Assembly: GCA_015075005.1 (NCBI GenBank)
Contig: JABTVC010000002.1
Span: 620,001 to 684,000, forward strand
Direction of reading: 5' to 3'
DNA from: Planctomycetia bacterium
GTDB taxonomy: Bacteria; Planctomycetota; Brocadiia; Brocadiales; Brocadiaceae
Length of the DNA: 64,000 nt
Both the position numbers and the translations under genes were made by a program. Below the pieces are notes generated by a model, which saw only the letters and a list, made by a program, of their open reading frames with translations, had not been told where the DNA came from and did no database searches. The stretch's first letter is position 1. Each line of letters opens with the position of its first letter. Below, piece after piece: positions 18,845 to 28,483 of this stretch.

Positions 18845-19984
18845 ATGGGAAAAGGGTTTTTAGGAGTAGGCTTAGTAGGCCTCTCAATCTTTTTGAGTTC
18901 TTGTGCCACTACGCAGACACAAGTCAAAGAAACAAAAACATTAGAACCAAAGGTGCAAGTTAAGGCAGAGGCGCTTAACGAGGAGAAAATTCCACGGGGA
19001 ATACCAATCCCTACTCCGGTAGAGGTTGCACCTGAAGTACAAGCAAGGGTACCGGAAATCTCACATGTGACTAAACCAAAGGCACCAGAAGTCCCAGCGG
19101 TAGTGGTGCCAAAAATGGTAGCTCCAGAAACACCAAAGTCGACAGAGGTAGTAGTACCGGAGGCCCAGAAGCCACCAGAAGTTGCTGTGCCTAAAGCGCC
19201 AGAAGCGTATGAAGCTGAAGAACTTGAAGAAGCTGAAGAACTTGAAGAAGCTGAAGAACTTGAAGAAGCTGAAGAACTTGAAGAGGCTGAAGAACTTGAA
19301 GAAGCCGAAGAACTTGAAGAGGCCGAAGAACTCGATAAACCGGAAGTATCTGTGCCATCAGTTCCACAGGTAGTTGCACCAGAAGCTCCGAAGTCACCAA
19401 AAATCGTAGTACCCGAGGCGCCAAAAATACCGGAAGTTCCAAAAGCTCCAGAGATCGTAGTACCGGAGGCCCCGGAAATGCCTGAAGTTCCAAAAGTGCC
19501 GGAAGCCCTGAAAGCACCAGAAGCCCCACAAGCTGCTGCACCCTCAGAACAAAAAGGATCAACGGGAGAGGCGACACATCAATGTGCCACATGCAATAAA
19601 GAGGCTGGCGAAGGACACATCTGTGGTCTTACTACCTATTGTCAGCAATGCAAAGAAGAGGTAGGTCCTGGTCATATATGTGATTTAACATTCTTCTGCA
19701 GCGATTGCAAAAAAGAGGTTGGAGATGGCCATATCTGCGGAGTAACAACTTTTTGTCCAACATGTGAAGAAGAAGTCGGGGCAGGCCACATATGTGATGT
19801 TACCTACTTCTGCTATGATTGCGAAAAAGAAGTGGGAGATGAACATATTTGCGGTGTTACTCATTTCTGCCTTACCTGCAAGGCAGAGGTTGGTGAAGGA
19901 CATGAATGCGGAAAAAGCTACTTCTGCTTTGATTGCGAAAAAGAGGTACCCAAGGACCATCAGCACGAGCAGTCAGCAAAGTAA
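18845..19984 (+). CDS. Lipoprotein with Glu-rich linker and tandem CxxC-HxC repeats
   Basis: A 379-residue secreted lipoprotein that I cannot assign to a named family. The signal peptide ends in the lipobox LSSC (lipidated C20). Residues 25-120 are a Pro/Val/Glu-rich stalk with PEVPxVVVP-like units. Residues 123-166 are a tandem AEELEE repeat and 167-240 another Pro-rich stalk. From C247 to near the end are seven 19-residue units of the form CxxCxxEVGxGHICxxTxF. Each unit has C-x2-C-x7-H-x-C, a likely zinc or other metal site. It follows the DHH gene by 34 bases with AAGGAGA before its ATG. A surface or periplasmic metal-binding or structural role is inferred. Confidence 0.8.
   Translation: MGKGFLGVGLVGLSIFLSSCATTQTQVKETKTLEPKVQVKAEALNEEKIPRGIPIPTPVEVAPEVQARVPEISHVTKPKAPEVPAVVVPKMVAPETPKSTEVVVPEAQKPPEVAVPKAPEAYEAEELEEAEELEEAEELEEAEELEEAEELEEAEELEEAEELDKPEVSVPSVPQVVAPEAPKSPKIVVPEAPKIPEVPKAPEIVVPEAPEMPEVPKVPEALKAPEAPQAAAPSEQKGSTGEATHQCATCNKEAGEGHICGLTTYCQQCKEEVGPGHICDLTFFCSDCKKEVGDGHICGVTTFCPTCEEEVGAGHICDVTYFCYDCEKEVGDEHICGVTHFCLTCKAEVGEGHECGKSYFCFDCEKEVPKDHQHEQSAK
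19211..19336 (+). repeat. 18-bp tandem repeat encoding AEELEE units
   Basis: Seven near-identical copies of GAAGCTGAAGAACTTGAA lie in frame inside the lipoprotein gene. Later copies differ by silent T/C and A/G changes. Such an array can change length by slippage without shifting the frame. Confidence 0.95.
19583..19981 (+). repeat. 57-bp repeats encoding 19-residue CxxC-HxC units
   Basis: Six full units and one degenerate last unit are encoded from the TGT at 19583. At protein level every unit keeps C-x2-C, Glu, Gly and H-x-C, while the DNA has diverged. This indicates an old duplication under selection for the metal-ligand pattern. Confidence 0.9.
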
Positions 19985-20020
19985 TTATCTTTCGTATTCT
20001 TTATTCAATGGTTACAGAGA

Positions 20021-20052
20021 AAAAGGCATGTTTATTTATAAACATGCCTTTT
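20021..20052. terminator. Bidirectional terminator
   Basis: A perfect 15-bp stem (AAAAGGCATGTTTAT at 20021-20035 and its complement at 20038-20052) has a TT loop and is followed by further T residues. It has A-runs on one side and T-runs on the other, so it serves both the lipoprotein gene and the convergent histidine kinase gene. Confidence 0.92.
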
Positions 20053-20152
20053 TTATTTGCACCATTAAATTGTGATATTTAACCTATCACGTGATATAAT
20101 TTACCGGTTTTCGCGAAAAGAGGCATGAGATGAAAGCCGCCATGTTGATTCC

Positions 20153-22030
20153 TCACAGGAATGTTTGAGATGTTTTATGTACCGGTAATTCAATGACAAA
20201 TGTCGATCCAGAACCCAACTCGCTGTCGGCGCAAACCGTGCCATTGTGCTGGTGAACAATGCTATGGGCAATAGACAGGCCTAATCCGGTCCCCTTACTT
20301 TTTTTGATATTTTTTGCAGTAAAGAATGGTTCAAATATCTTTGTAAGATATTCTTTGGGTATTCCTGGACCTGTATCTGATATGATAACTTTTATTGTGT
20401 CTCTGCACGCCTCAGTTCGAATGGTTAGACACTTTTCTCCCGCCATTTCTCCCATAGATGCGCAGGCGTTTTCTATTATATCCGAAAATACCCGGCGCAT
20501 TTGCTTCCGATCTACAAAAATTACCGGTAATTCTTCATCGAAGAGTTTGATGACATGAATATCTGCGTATTCAAATTGATTGGCCTTTTGTTCGGTAATT
20601 TCTTCAATGATCTCGTTCGTATTAACCTGCTCTTTTGAAAGGGTATAATTTCCCGTAAGGGTCAACAGACTCTTTATGACACTCTGTATCTGATCGGTCT
20701 CTTTTTGTATCCTGTCCAAATACTTCTTTGCTTTCTCACTAATGGAAGGTTCATTTGACACAAGATCTGCACAAAGCTGAATTCCCGCCAACGGGTTGTT
20801 TAATTCATGGGCTGCCCCCGCTATCAGGTTCCTCACGGCATACAGTCTTTCAGTTTTTACCACCTGGTATTGTAATTGATATTCCCGTGTAACATCTCTG
20901 AGTACCATAATAATACCCTTTTCCCCTCCAGCAAGACCGTTTAAAGGCGAGGCAATGACAATAAAATATTTCTCTTCCCTTCCTTTCGTATGCACTTCAT
21001 AAGAGATGTAGCGTTGTTTATTGATGAAAATTTCATCATAAACCTCTTTAACGTTAATATTATGGAGATTTACCATCGCATCACCGGCCATATTCACATC
21101 CAAATGCTTTAACATCTCCTTCCCGACTTCATTCACGAAGGTTGTCTTGCCATGCGCATCCATGAGTATAACACCATCAACCATGCCTTCTATCAGGGAA
21201 TGTAATTTTAATTCTACCTCATCTACATATTTGGTAAGGAGATTCATATGATATTTTCTGAAAGCATCTTCACAAACCTGTGCAATAATTTTTCCATCGA
21301 AGGGTTGTATAATACAATCGCTTGCGCCTGCTCTCATGAATTCAATCGTCAGTAATTCTGAACTACGGCCTGCTATTACAATAACAACTATCTCTGGCAT
21401 AGTTTCCTTTATCCGCTTCAGCACATCACTTCCGTCTAAATTAGGCATATCATAGTGCAAAAAGAAAATCTGAGGACTTTCAGCCTTAAGGGCACGGATA
21501 ACTTCTTTTGCGTCTTGTATAACTGAAACATCATACACTTCCGCTCTCATGGAATACTCCAGTGCCATCGCCATATCGGGATCATTCGTTGCAATCATTA
21601 CATGGGCCTTATATGGCAAGGATCTAGTCTTGTCAACAAGAGCCCTTTCCGGATAAAATTTATTATAAATCAGGCGTAACAAATCATCCATGGCAAAGGG
21701 GGCGTGAAGAATACGATAAGCGCCAGCCGATTGGGCCAATTGAAATGTCAAATAGGTTTTGTACGTATGCGACAGCAGCACAACAGGGACATTTCCACAT
21801 TGTTTGAACGCGGAAGATTTCATTATTTTACATAATTGAAATCCGTCCAATATTGGCAGGTTTACATCCAGAATTGCAAAATCAGGGACATGGTTATTAA
21901 GGTATCGTAATACCTCATCACCATTTTTTACCGCAGTTACACCGGGAAAACCATTTTTCCCCAAATAGCCGGTTATATCACCGTATTTTTCTAATGTATC
22001 AGTTGCAAATAATATTTTTGTATTCGTCAT
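20153..22030 (-). CDS. Hybrid histidine kinase with two degenerate N-terminal receiver domains
   Basis: A 625-residue soluble sensor kinase with no membrane segment. Order: receiver 1 (about 5-125), receiver 2 (142-262), PAS domain (275-390, DGVILMDAHGKTTFVNEVG), HisKA with the phospho-accepting H408 (GAAHELNNPLAG) and HATPase_c (ENACASM N-box, DTGPGIP, GTGLGLS). Receiver 1 keeps D55 (ILDVNLP) but has Ala where the conserved Lys should be (LHAPF). Receiver 2 has H192 in place of the phospho-Asp (FLHYDMP) and Gln in place of Lys (IQPFD), so it is a pseudo-receiver. The cognate output regulator is not adjacent. It converges on the lipoprotein gene. Confidence 0.92.
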   Translation of the reverse strand: MTNTKILFATDTLEKYGDITGYLGKNGFPGVTAVKNGDEVLRYLNNHVPDFAILDVNLPILDGFQLCKIMKSSAFKQCGNVPVVLLSHTYKTYLTFQLAQSAGAYRILHAPFAMDDLLRLIYNKFYPERALVDKTRSLPYKAHVMIATNDPDMAMALEYSMRAEVYDVSVIQDAKEVIRALKAESPQIFFLHYDMPNLDGSDVLKRIKETMPEIVVIVIAGRSSELLTIEFMRAGASDCIIQPFDGKIIAQVCEDAFRKYHMNLLTKYVDEVELKLHSLIEGMVDGVILMDAHGKTTFVNEVGKEMLKHLDVNMAGDAMVNLHNINVKEVYDEIFINKQRYISYEVHTKGREEKYFIVIASPLNGLAGGEKGIIMVLRDVTREYQLQYQVVKTERLYAVRNLIAGAAHELNNPLAGIQLCADLVSNEPSISEKAKKYLDRIQKETDQIQSVIKSLLTLTGNYTLSKEQVNTNEIIEEITEQKANQFEYADIHVIKLFDEELPVIFVDRKQMRRVFSDIIENACASMGEMAGEKCLTIRTEACRDTIKVIISDTGPGIPKEYLTKIFEPFFTAKNIKKSKGTGLGLSIAHSIVHQHNGTVCADSELGSGSTFVIELPVHKTSQTFL

Positions 22031-22092
22031 CTTTCATTCCATCATGCCCTTAATCCTTACCGGTCTGCTTAGCCTCCATCAATAATGACCTA

Positions 22093-23816
22093 TTAATACC
22101 TTCTTTCCTTGGGCTCAAAAGGACCTATATGAACCGGTTTGTAGTCTAACCTTGATCCTTCAGGGGTAAAATAAGCTACGGTGTGCTTCAGCCAAACCGC
22201 ATCGTCTCTTTTTGGAAAATCGGTGCGGAAATGAGAGCCTCTGCTCTCCTCACGCGCCAGTGCGCCAGCGATGACGGCCTCAGCTACATCCAGACTACCC
22301 TTAAGCTCTAATGCCCATTCAAGGCTGAGGTTAGCCCGTTTGCCGGTATAATTCAGTTTAATCCGCTTATATCTGTCTTGCAAGACCTTGATTTCGGCTA
22401 TGGCTTCTTTTAGCTGAGAGGCGTCACGGAAAATACCCACCTTGTTATCCATAACTTTATTCAGGGCAACTTTGATATCGGCAGGAACCTCATTCCCGTC
22501 TGATTTACATATCGCATCGATCCTCTGCCCTGCACGGCTCAAGGCATCACTGAGGGCAGTTTCACCTTTTTTTCCGCTCTCTCCCTGGATATATCGGACA
22601 GCATTGCTTCCCGCAATTGCACCAAACACAATCGTATCCAACAATGAATTTCCACCCAGTCGGTTAGCTCCGTGCACACTCACACAAGCGGCCTCTCCTG
22701 CTGCATAAAAACCTTTAACGGCAGTTTCACCTTCTGTATTACAATCGATCCCACCCATGGTATAGTGCTGTCCTGGCTGAATGGGAATGAGATCTGCGAC
22801 AGGGTCTACACCAGCAAATTCCATACAAATATCCCGTATACCAGGCAATCTCTGGAGAATTTTTCTTCACCCAGGTGTCTTAAATCCAGATGTACATAAC
22901 CATGGTCAAAACCACCGCCTTCCATGATCTCACGCATAATATTCCGTGCAATAATATCCCGTGGGGCCACTTCCATATCTTTTTTTGAATCACCGTATTT
23001 TGCCAAAAACCGTTCACCTTTGTTGTTCAGCAAAAAACCACCTTCCCCCCGGCATCCTTCCGTAATAAGAATATTTTTCCCCAGCAAGGTGGTTGGATGA
23101 AACTGGACAAACTCCATATCCTTGAGTGGCACACCTGCCCAATAGGGTACGGCCATACCCATACCGGTATTAATCAAGGCATTCGTACTGTTTCCGTAGA
23201 TACGGCCGGCACCTCCTGTTGCAAATATCACACTCCCTGCCTGGAATGCCTCTAATCGTCCGCTCATAATATCCAACGCTATCACACCTGCACAAACCCC
23301 ATCCTCAACCACAAGCTCAACAACCATCCATTCTTCGTAGACCACCATCTCTTTTCGCTCGGATGTTTGTTTAAACTGAATGATTTGCTGATAGAGGGTG
23401 TGTAAAAGGACGTGCCCGGCCTTATCGGCAGCATAACAGGTACGCGGGAAACCGGCTCCGCCAAAAGGCCTTTGGGCAATCTTCCCTTCAATAGTACGAC
23501 TGAAAGGACAACCCCAGTGTTCCATTTCATAAATACGGTTGGCAGCATCCCTGGTCATGCGGATAACGGCGTCCTGATCTGCAAGATAATCACTCCCTTT
23601 TACCGTATCGAAGGCGTGTTTTTCCCACGTATCGTAAACCCCACGCGGATGATTTCCCAGGGAGGCATTAATTCCCCCCTGTGCAGCTGCAGAATGTGAA
23701 CGGAGGGGATGCACCTTTGAAATAATGGCTACTTTAACGTTATGGCGATTGAGTTCAATGGCTGCCCTGAGGCCAGCCAACCCTCCGCCAACAACGATAG
23801 CATCGTGATAAATCAT
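22093..23816 (-). CDS. sdhA: Succinate dehydrogenase/fumarate reductase flavoprotein, one frameshift
   Basis: Flavoprotein subunit of complex II. The N-terminal part (23816 to ~22865) has the FAD Rossmann motif VVGGGLAGLRAA, the covalent-FAD histidine in RSHSAAAQGGINA, and active-site stretches such as FVQFHPTTL and TEGCRGEGG. The C-terminal part (~22859 to 22093) continues with PGIRDICMEFAGVD, GGID, HGANRLGGNSLLD and the capping helical domain. The frame breaks in the T5 (coding A5) run at 22860-22864: one extra A restores GEEKILQRLPGIRD. Total length about 565 residues is normal. Two membrane-anchor genes lie upstream. No sdhB follows. Confidence 0.93.
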
Positions 23817-23874
23817 AAAAATTTGTTTAACAAACTAAAACCAAGCCGGTAATGGATTATACAAGTTTTAGGCA

Positions 23875-24249
23875 CTACCAAAGCACCGTTTTAACACCGA
23901 CTGCTGCAATCACAAGGAAAACTAAAGCCGATATCCACAACAACTTCTTTTGGCTGCGGGTAAGGCCGCAAAAATCAGCCATCGTAATCCTTATTCCATT
24001 GAGTAAGTGTATAGCCACGGCAAGGAGTAATACATATTGAAATAGATATCCAAATTTCGTATCAAACTTACTGATTGCATAATCATAAGCATCTTTTCCG
24101 CGAAAGACAGCGCTTAATGTCCAGATATGTAAAAACAAAAATACGGTAACCATGATACCGGTAATCCGATGAACCCAGAAGGCATACATACCGGTATTTC
24201 TGTTTTTAGCCAGGTCTTTAAAGCTTTCCGTTAGTCTTTGTATGTTCAT
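23875..24249 (-). CDS. Succinate dehydrogenase cytochrome b membrane anchor
   Basis: A 124-residue integral membrane protein with three transmembrane segments. HRITGIMVTVFLFLHIW (about 27-43) carries two histidines. A second helix contains AVAIHLLNGIRI with another conserved His/Gly pair. A third helix ends the protein. This is the SdhC/SdhD-type quinone- and heme-binding anchor. It lies between the other anchor gene (48 bases upstream) and sdhA (58 bases downstream), all on the minus strand, so the three form an operon. Confidence 0.85.
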   Translation of the reverse strand: MNIQRLTESFKDLAKNRNTGMYAFWVHRITGIMVTVFLFLHIWTLSAVFRGKDAYDYAISKFDTKFGYLFQYVLLLAVAIHLLNGIRITMADFCGLTRSQKKLLWISALVFLVIAAVGVKTVLW

Positions 24250-24297
24250 GGCTATAAAGCTGAATAATGATTACGTTTGTTGTCATCACCCATAAAC

Positions 24298-24657
24298 TTA
24301 AAATCCACCGTTCGTTGTTGCAAACCAAATAAGAATATATATGCCAACACCAAAAAGAGCCAGTCCGGAAAACCAGAGCGCTTGCCTGACAAAACGCGCC
24401 GGTTTTTCACTAAAATTAAAATCCATACATATACCCCACAACCCGTTGAGACCATGAAAAACCACCAGAGCAAGGAGACAGCTATGAAAGGCAATCCATC
24501 CTGGAGAACAAAACCGATGGATAATTTCATCGTGATAGCGGGCGGCATACCTGCCGGGACTAAAATGAAAGATGAAAAAATGGACAGACATACCAATCAC
24601 AAGCAACAGGGCAGTAATTCTCTGTAAGAACCACGACCAAAACCCGCGTTTTTCCAT
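24298..24657 (-). CDS. Succinate dehydrogenase second membrane anchor
   Basis: A 119-residue three-helix membrane protein. I start at the internal ATG 24657 (MEKRGFWSWFLQRITALLL) since the frame before it (from 24702) adds 15 residues that do not resemble the family. LQRITALLLVIGMSVHFFIFH and LALVVFHGLNGLWGI show the R-I-T and H-x-x-N-G patterns of SdhC/D anchors. It is the first gene of the sdh operon in this window. An overlapping frame at 24252-24596 is only a shadow. Confidence 0.82.
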   Translation of the reverse strand: MEKRGFWSWFLQRITALLLVIGMSVHFFIFHFSPGRYAARYHDEIIHRFCSPGWIAFHSCLLALVVFHGLNGLWGICMDFNFSEKPARFVRQALWFSGLALFGVGIYILIWFATTNGGF

Positions 24658-24717
24658 AGTTGTTTTATACCCGTTTAGTTTGCCACAGAAACACAAAGAC
24701 AAAAAATGCAGCGGTTG

Positions 24718-24767
24718 AGAGGTTGGGGAACTGTTGATATTTTCAACCTCTCAACTTCCCAACCTCT
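24718..24767. repeat. Intergenic inverted repeat between pyrE and sdh
   Basis: AGAGGTTGGGGAA (24718-24730) pairs, with one bulged G, with TTCCCAACCTCT (24756-24767), followed by TTTTT. The loop carries a second AACCTCTCAAC copy. A similar GGTTGGGAGGTTGGG / CTCAACTTCACAACTTCCC pair lies within the ligase gene near 32198-32262, so this is probably a dispersed repeat that may also act as a terminator. Confidence 0.6.
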
Positions 24768-24802
24768 TTTTCTTTGCGTTCGTTGCGCCTTTGCGGTGAT
24801 TA

Positions 24803-25375
24803 TTACGATTTTTTATAAAGATTCATTAAGTCGTCTTTTGTAAAGATAGACTCAAAGGGAATTTTTTTTCTTTCAATATTTTCCCTCCCGCCTTCCTGCC
24901 GGTCCACCAGGGCAATCGCCTTCATAACATCCAAACCTGACTCCATTGCACGATCAATGGCTTCTATCGTCGATTGGCCGGTAGTCACCACATCATCTAC
25001 AATAACGACCTTATCGTCCTCGCGCACATTACCTTCGATCCATTTCATAAGCCCGTGTTCTTTTGCCTTCTTTCGCACAACAAAGGCATTTATGGCATTG
25101 TCTTGCATACCGCTGACCATGGCGGTGGCAAAGGCAATGGGGTCTGCACCCAGGGTCAGACCACCAATGGCATGTATATGAAGCGGTTTGACCTTGTTGT
25201 AAAAGAGGTGCCCAATCAACAGCATGGCCTCGGGATCGAGGGTCGTTGTTTTACAATTAATATAATAATTACTCATCCTCCCCGATACCAGTTTGAAGAC
25301 AGGCACTTCATTGTATTTGAAGGATTTTTGCAGGAGAATTTCGAGTAAACGTTTTTCTGCTTTAATGAGATTCAT
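24803..25375 (-). CDS. pyrE: Orotate phosphoribosyltransferase
   Basis: A 190-residue cytoplasmic enzyme that joins orotate to PRPP in UMP synthesis. The type I PRTase PRPP loop VVIVDDVVTTGQSTIEAI is at about residues 112-129. The N-terminal segment MSNYYINCKTTTLDPEAM matches the PyrE family, and GLTLGADPIAFATA is the family's flexible-loop-preceding segment. Length is within the usual 180-220 range. It lies between sdh and mdh on the same strand, but 65-145 bases separate it from each, so co-transcription is unsure. Confidence 0.93.
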   Translation of the reverse strand: MNLIKAEKRLLEILLQKSFKYNEVPVFKLVSGRMSNYYINCKTTTLDPEAMLLIGHLFYNKVKPLHIHAIGGLTLGADPIAFATAMVSGMQDNAINAFVVRKKAKEHGLMKWIEGNVREDDKVVIVDDVVTTGQSTIEAIDRAMESGLDVMKAIALVDRQEGGRENIERKKIPFESIFTKDDLMNLYKKS

Positions 25376-25440
25376 TTTTTTGTGATTAGCTATCAGTTGT
25401 CTGTTTTTTATACTTCGCGTACTGACTTCTCTGTTTTGTA

Positions 25441-26527
<1,087 letters not shown>

Positions 26528-27379
26528 GGCTCTTCAGGGGAATCTATGAGTAAAAAGGCAAAAAGAGTGTGCATCTGTTGTCCAATTTGGTTAAATGAAT
26601 GAAGCACCAATCCCATTCATTCCAAAGGAGGAGCAACAGATGCACCTAAAGACTATAAGACTATATTGAATAAATGTAATAAATTCAAGTCCTTTGTGTA
26701 TTCGGATATTCACTATAAGGATGGAAACGAAGGACAGGTTATAGAAATCGACATCAATCCCCGCAGGAATTCAAGAGCCGTATGTTCAGGCTGTCACAAA
26801 CCAGGCCCAACCTACGACACTATGAGAGAGTCTCGCCGGTTTGAATTTATTCCCTTTTGGGGTATTTCTTTCTATTTTCGCTAGTGTATCAAATCGATAG
26901 TGGAAGCATAAGGTTTTTGAGGATAGGAGCAGATCGAACAGTAAAGACCTTTCTTCGTTTTTTTCAATTTTTGGGAGAAGAGGGGTCAGATATGTGGAAA
27001 CCTTACTTGGAAGTGATTAAAAAAAAGGCCTCACAAGCGATTACTTAAGGAGGATTTCCCGTTGTTTTGGGAGTATGTGTCTCCCTATTGGGCTGAAGTA
27101 TTTCTTGACCGCTGGTGTACCAGAGTAATGATATCCAAAATAGAACCAATGGAAAAAGTAGCTAAAACACTTCGAAACCATAGAGAGTTAATTCTTAACC
27201 GGTTTCTGGCAAAAAAGCAGTTTTCGTCTGGTGTCGTTGAAGGATTAAACACCAAAGTGAAATTGACTATCAGAAAATCTTATGGCTTTAGGACTTTCAA
27301 AGCTGCTGAAATTGCTCTCTATCATACATTTGGGAAATTACCGGAACCTCAACTTACCCGTAGATTTTACTGAGGAGCC
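26528..27379 (+). mobile_element. Decayed ISL3-family insertion sequence
   Basis: The ends are imperfect inverted repeats: GGCTCTTCAGGGGAATC at 26528-26544 and the complement of GGCTCCTCAGTAAAATC at 27363-27379 (12 of 17 match). Between them is a broken ISL3 transposase. Inside the left end, GTGCATCTGTTG (26569-26580) and CAACAGATGCAC (26634-26645) form a further perfect 12-bp inverted pair around the start region. The flanking 8-mers (GGTTTTTC and ATATCTTC) are not a target duplication. The flanks belong to two different truncated genes, so the element marks a deletion or rearrangement. Confidence 0.85.
26640..27374 (+). pseudogene. ISL3-family transposase pseudogene
   Basis: ATG 26640 opens MHLKTI and is then frameshifted by a perfect 8-bp tandem duplication (AAGACTAT twice, 26649-26664). 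The frame resumes with LNKCNKFKSFVY, the zinc-binding CSGCHKPGPTYD and RRFEFIPFWGI. After 26884 the sequence jumps to DRTVKTFLRFFQFLGEE and MWKPYLEVIKKKASQA with much of the catalytic core missing. The C-terminal block (27062-27373) keeps GVVEGLNTKVKLTIRKSYGFRTF, the region around the last catalytic acid. It cannot make an active transposase. Confidence 0.9.
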
Positions 27380-27843
27380 ATATCTTCTTTACTCGGGTCA
27401 ATATTTCCAGAGGGATGATTATGCACAAAGATTATCCCTGCTGCCCTATCACTTATTGCATCGGCAAACACCTCTCTTGGATGAACAATGCTATGATTCA
27501 AAGTACCAATAAAAACAATCCTTTTCTGGATCAAATAAGATGCACCATCTAATGTCAGACTTAAAAAATATTTTTGTTTTTTAGCCCTTAATTCTTCTAC
27601 CAATTTTACTACATCATCAATATTCTTAACCTTTATTCCTTCTTTTACCAAAAATCTTTTTGAAAACTCAATCGCTGCCATTATCTGACATGCCTTAGCC
27701 AGTCCAACACCTTCAATATCCGTTAACTTTTCCAGATTAATATTATCAAAATCATCTTGTGCTAACTTTAAAATATCCCTTGCCACTTCAAACACATCTT
27801 TACCTTGTATACCACTTCCAAGAAGTACAGCCAACAGCTCATG
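27380..27843 (-). pseudogene. radC: RadC (JAB-type) gene fragment, truncated at both ends
   Basis: The minus strand encodes ELLAVLLGSGIQGKDVFEVA, the helix-hairpin-helix (IEGVGLAKACQIMAAIE) and the JAB/MPN metal motif HNHPSGNIDPSKED. The N-terminal ~35 residues are absent. The C-terminus stops at the IS edge (27379), where four foreign residues and a stop follow. The catalytic JAMM H-x-H...S-x7-D is cut just after PSKED. RadC proteins are often on mobile or defence islands. This one is non-functional. Confidence 0.88.
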
Positions 27844-28022
27844 ATATGATTGGCTATATCGGCACAGGTCTCAATCATCATTTGCAGCGTTCTTTCCACA
27901 ATACGTCGTACCTTCCAGTCACGTGAATACTCTTCAAGGGTAACGGATGAGAACTCTCCCACCTGTTTCAGGTATTCGTCCAACTCCGTGAGTTTTCTGA
28001 GAATGAGAGGCTTATCGACCAA
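27844..28022 (-). pseudogene. HepT-like (DUF86) toxin, 3' truncated
   Basis: I start at TTG 28022, behind GGGAG and overlapping the MntA stop: LVDKPLILRKLTELDEYLKQ, then RDWKVRRIVERTLQMMIETC and ADIANHI. This is the N-terminal half of the HepT (HEPN) toxin. The C-terminal helix with the R-x4-6-H catalytic motif is missing because the sequence switches abruptly into radC at about 27843. The resulting hybrid frame ends at 27768. The toxin should be inactive. Confidence 0.82.
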
Positions 28023-28437
28023 GCTTATATCTCCCTTCGAAGATATCCATCTCTTTTCTTGAGAAATCAAAATATTCACGGATGGTTAAAGATTCGAATG
28101 CGTGTCTCGCAAAGGGCATTTTATCCACCAGGATTATTTTATTCTTAATTATCCTCGCTGCAAGGGGAAGCGGTGCCGTATTTAAAACTACCAGGTCAAC
28201 TTCGTCCGTCTTCAAAAGTTCATTCAATTTCCCCAGTATTTCAAGTTTTTCCTGCGCTATATCCACTCCATCTACCGTATATATGGCAATATCCACGTCA
28301 CTGAGAGGCGAAACCCTGCCCCGTGCAAGGCCGCCAAAGAGGTATGCAAAAACCACCTTCGGATGTTTATTCAGATATTCCCGGACAATAGGCAGTAAAT
28401 GGCTAATATTTTCAGGTAATCGACGGTTTTTCATCAT
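28012..28437 (-). CDS. mntA: MntA-type nucleotidyltransferase antitoxin
   Basis: A 141-residue minimal nucleotidyltransferase. The signature FGGLARGRVSPLSDVDIAIY contains the GS-like loop and the D-x-D metal ligands, with a third Asp in EVDLVVLN. The MNT half of HepT/MntA modules AMPylates and neutralises HepT. I start at ATG 28437, behind a GGGG tract, although an in-frame start at 28455 exists. It overlaps the start of the hepT fragment, the normal operon order. The toxin is truncated, so this antitoxin has no intact partner here. The first Gly of the usual GSxARG is replaced (GGLARG). Confidence 0.85.
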   Translation of the reverse strand: MMKNRRLPENISHLLPIVREYLNKHPKVVFAYLFGGLARGRVSPLSDVDIAIYTVDGVDIAQEKLEILGKLNELLKTDEVDLVVLNTAPLPLAARIIKNKIILVDKMPFARHAFESLTIREYFDFSRKEMDIFEGRYKLGR

Positions 28438-28483
28438 TGTTTTATCCCCAAACACTACGTACCTTGCACAGACGTAGAAGGCG

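Noticed and set aside
19211..19336. CRISPR-like array
   Set aside because: The 18-bp units are contiguous with no spacers and encode AEELEE repeats in frame.
24252..24596. 114-codon minus-strand frame overlapping the sdh anchor
   Set aside because: It is a frame-shifted shadow of the conserved anchor gene at 24298-24657.
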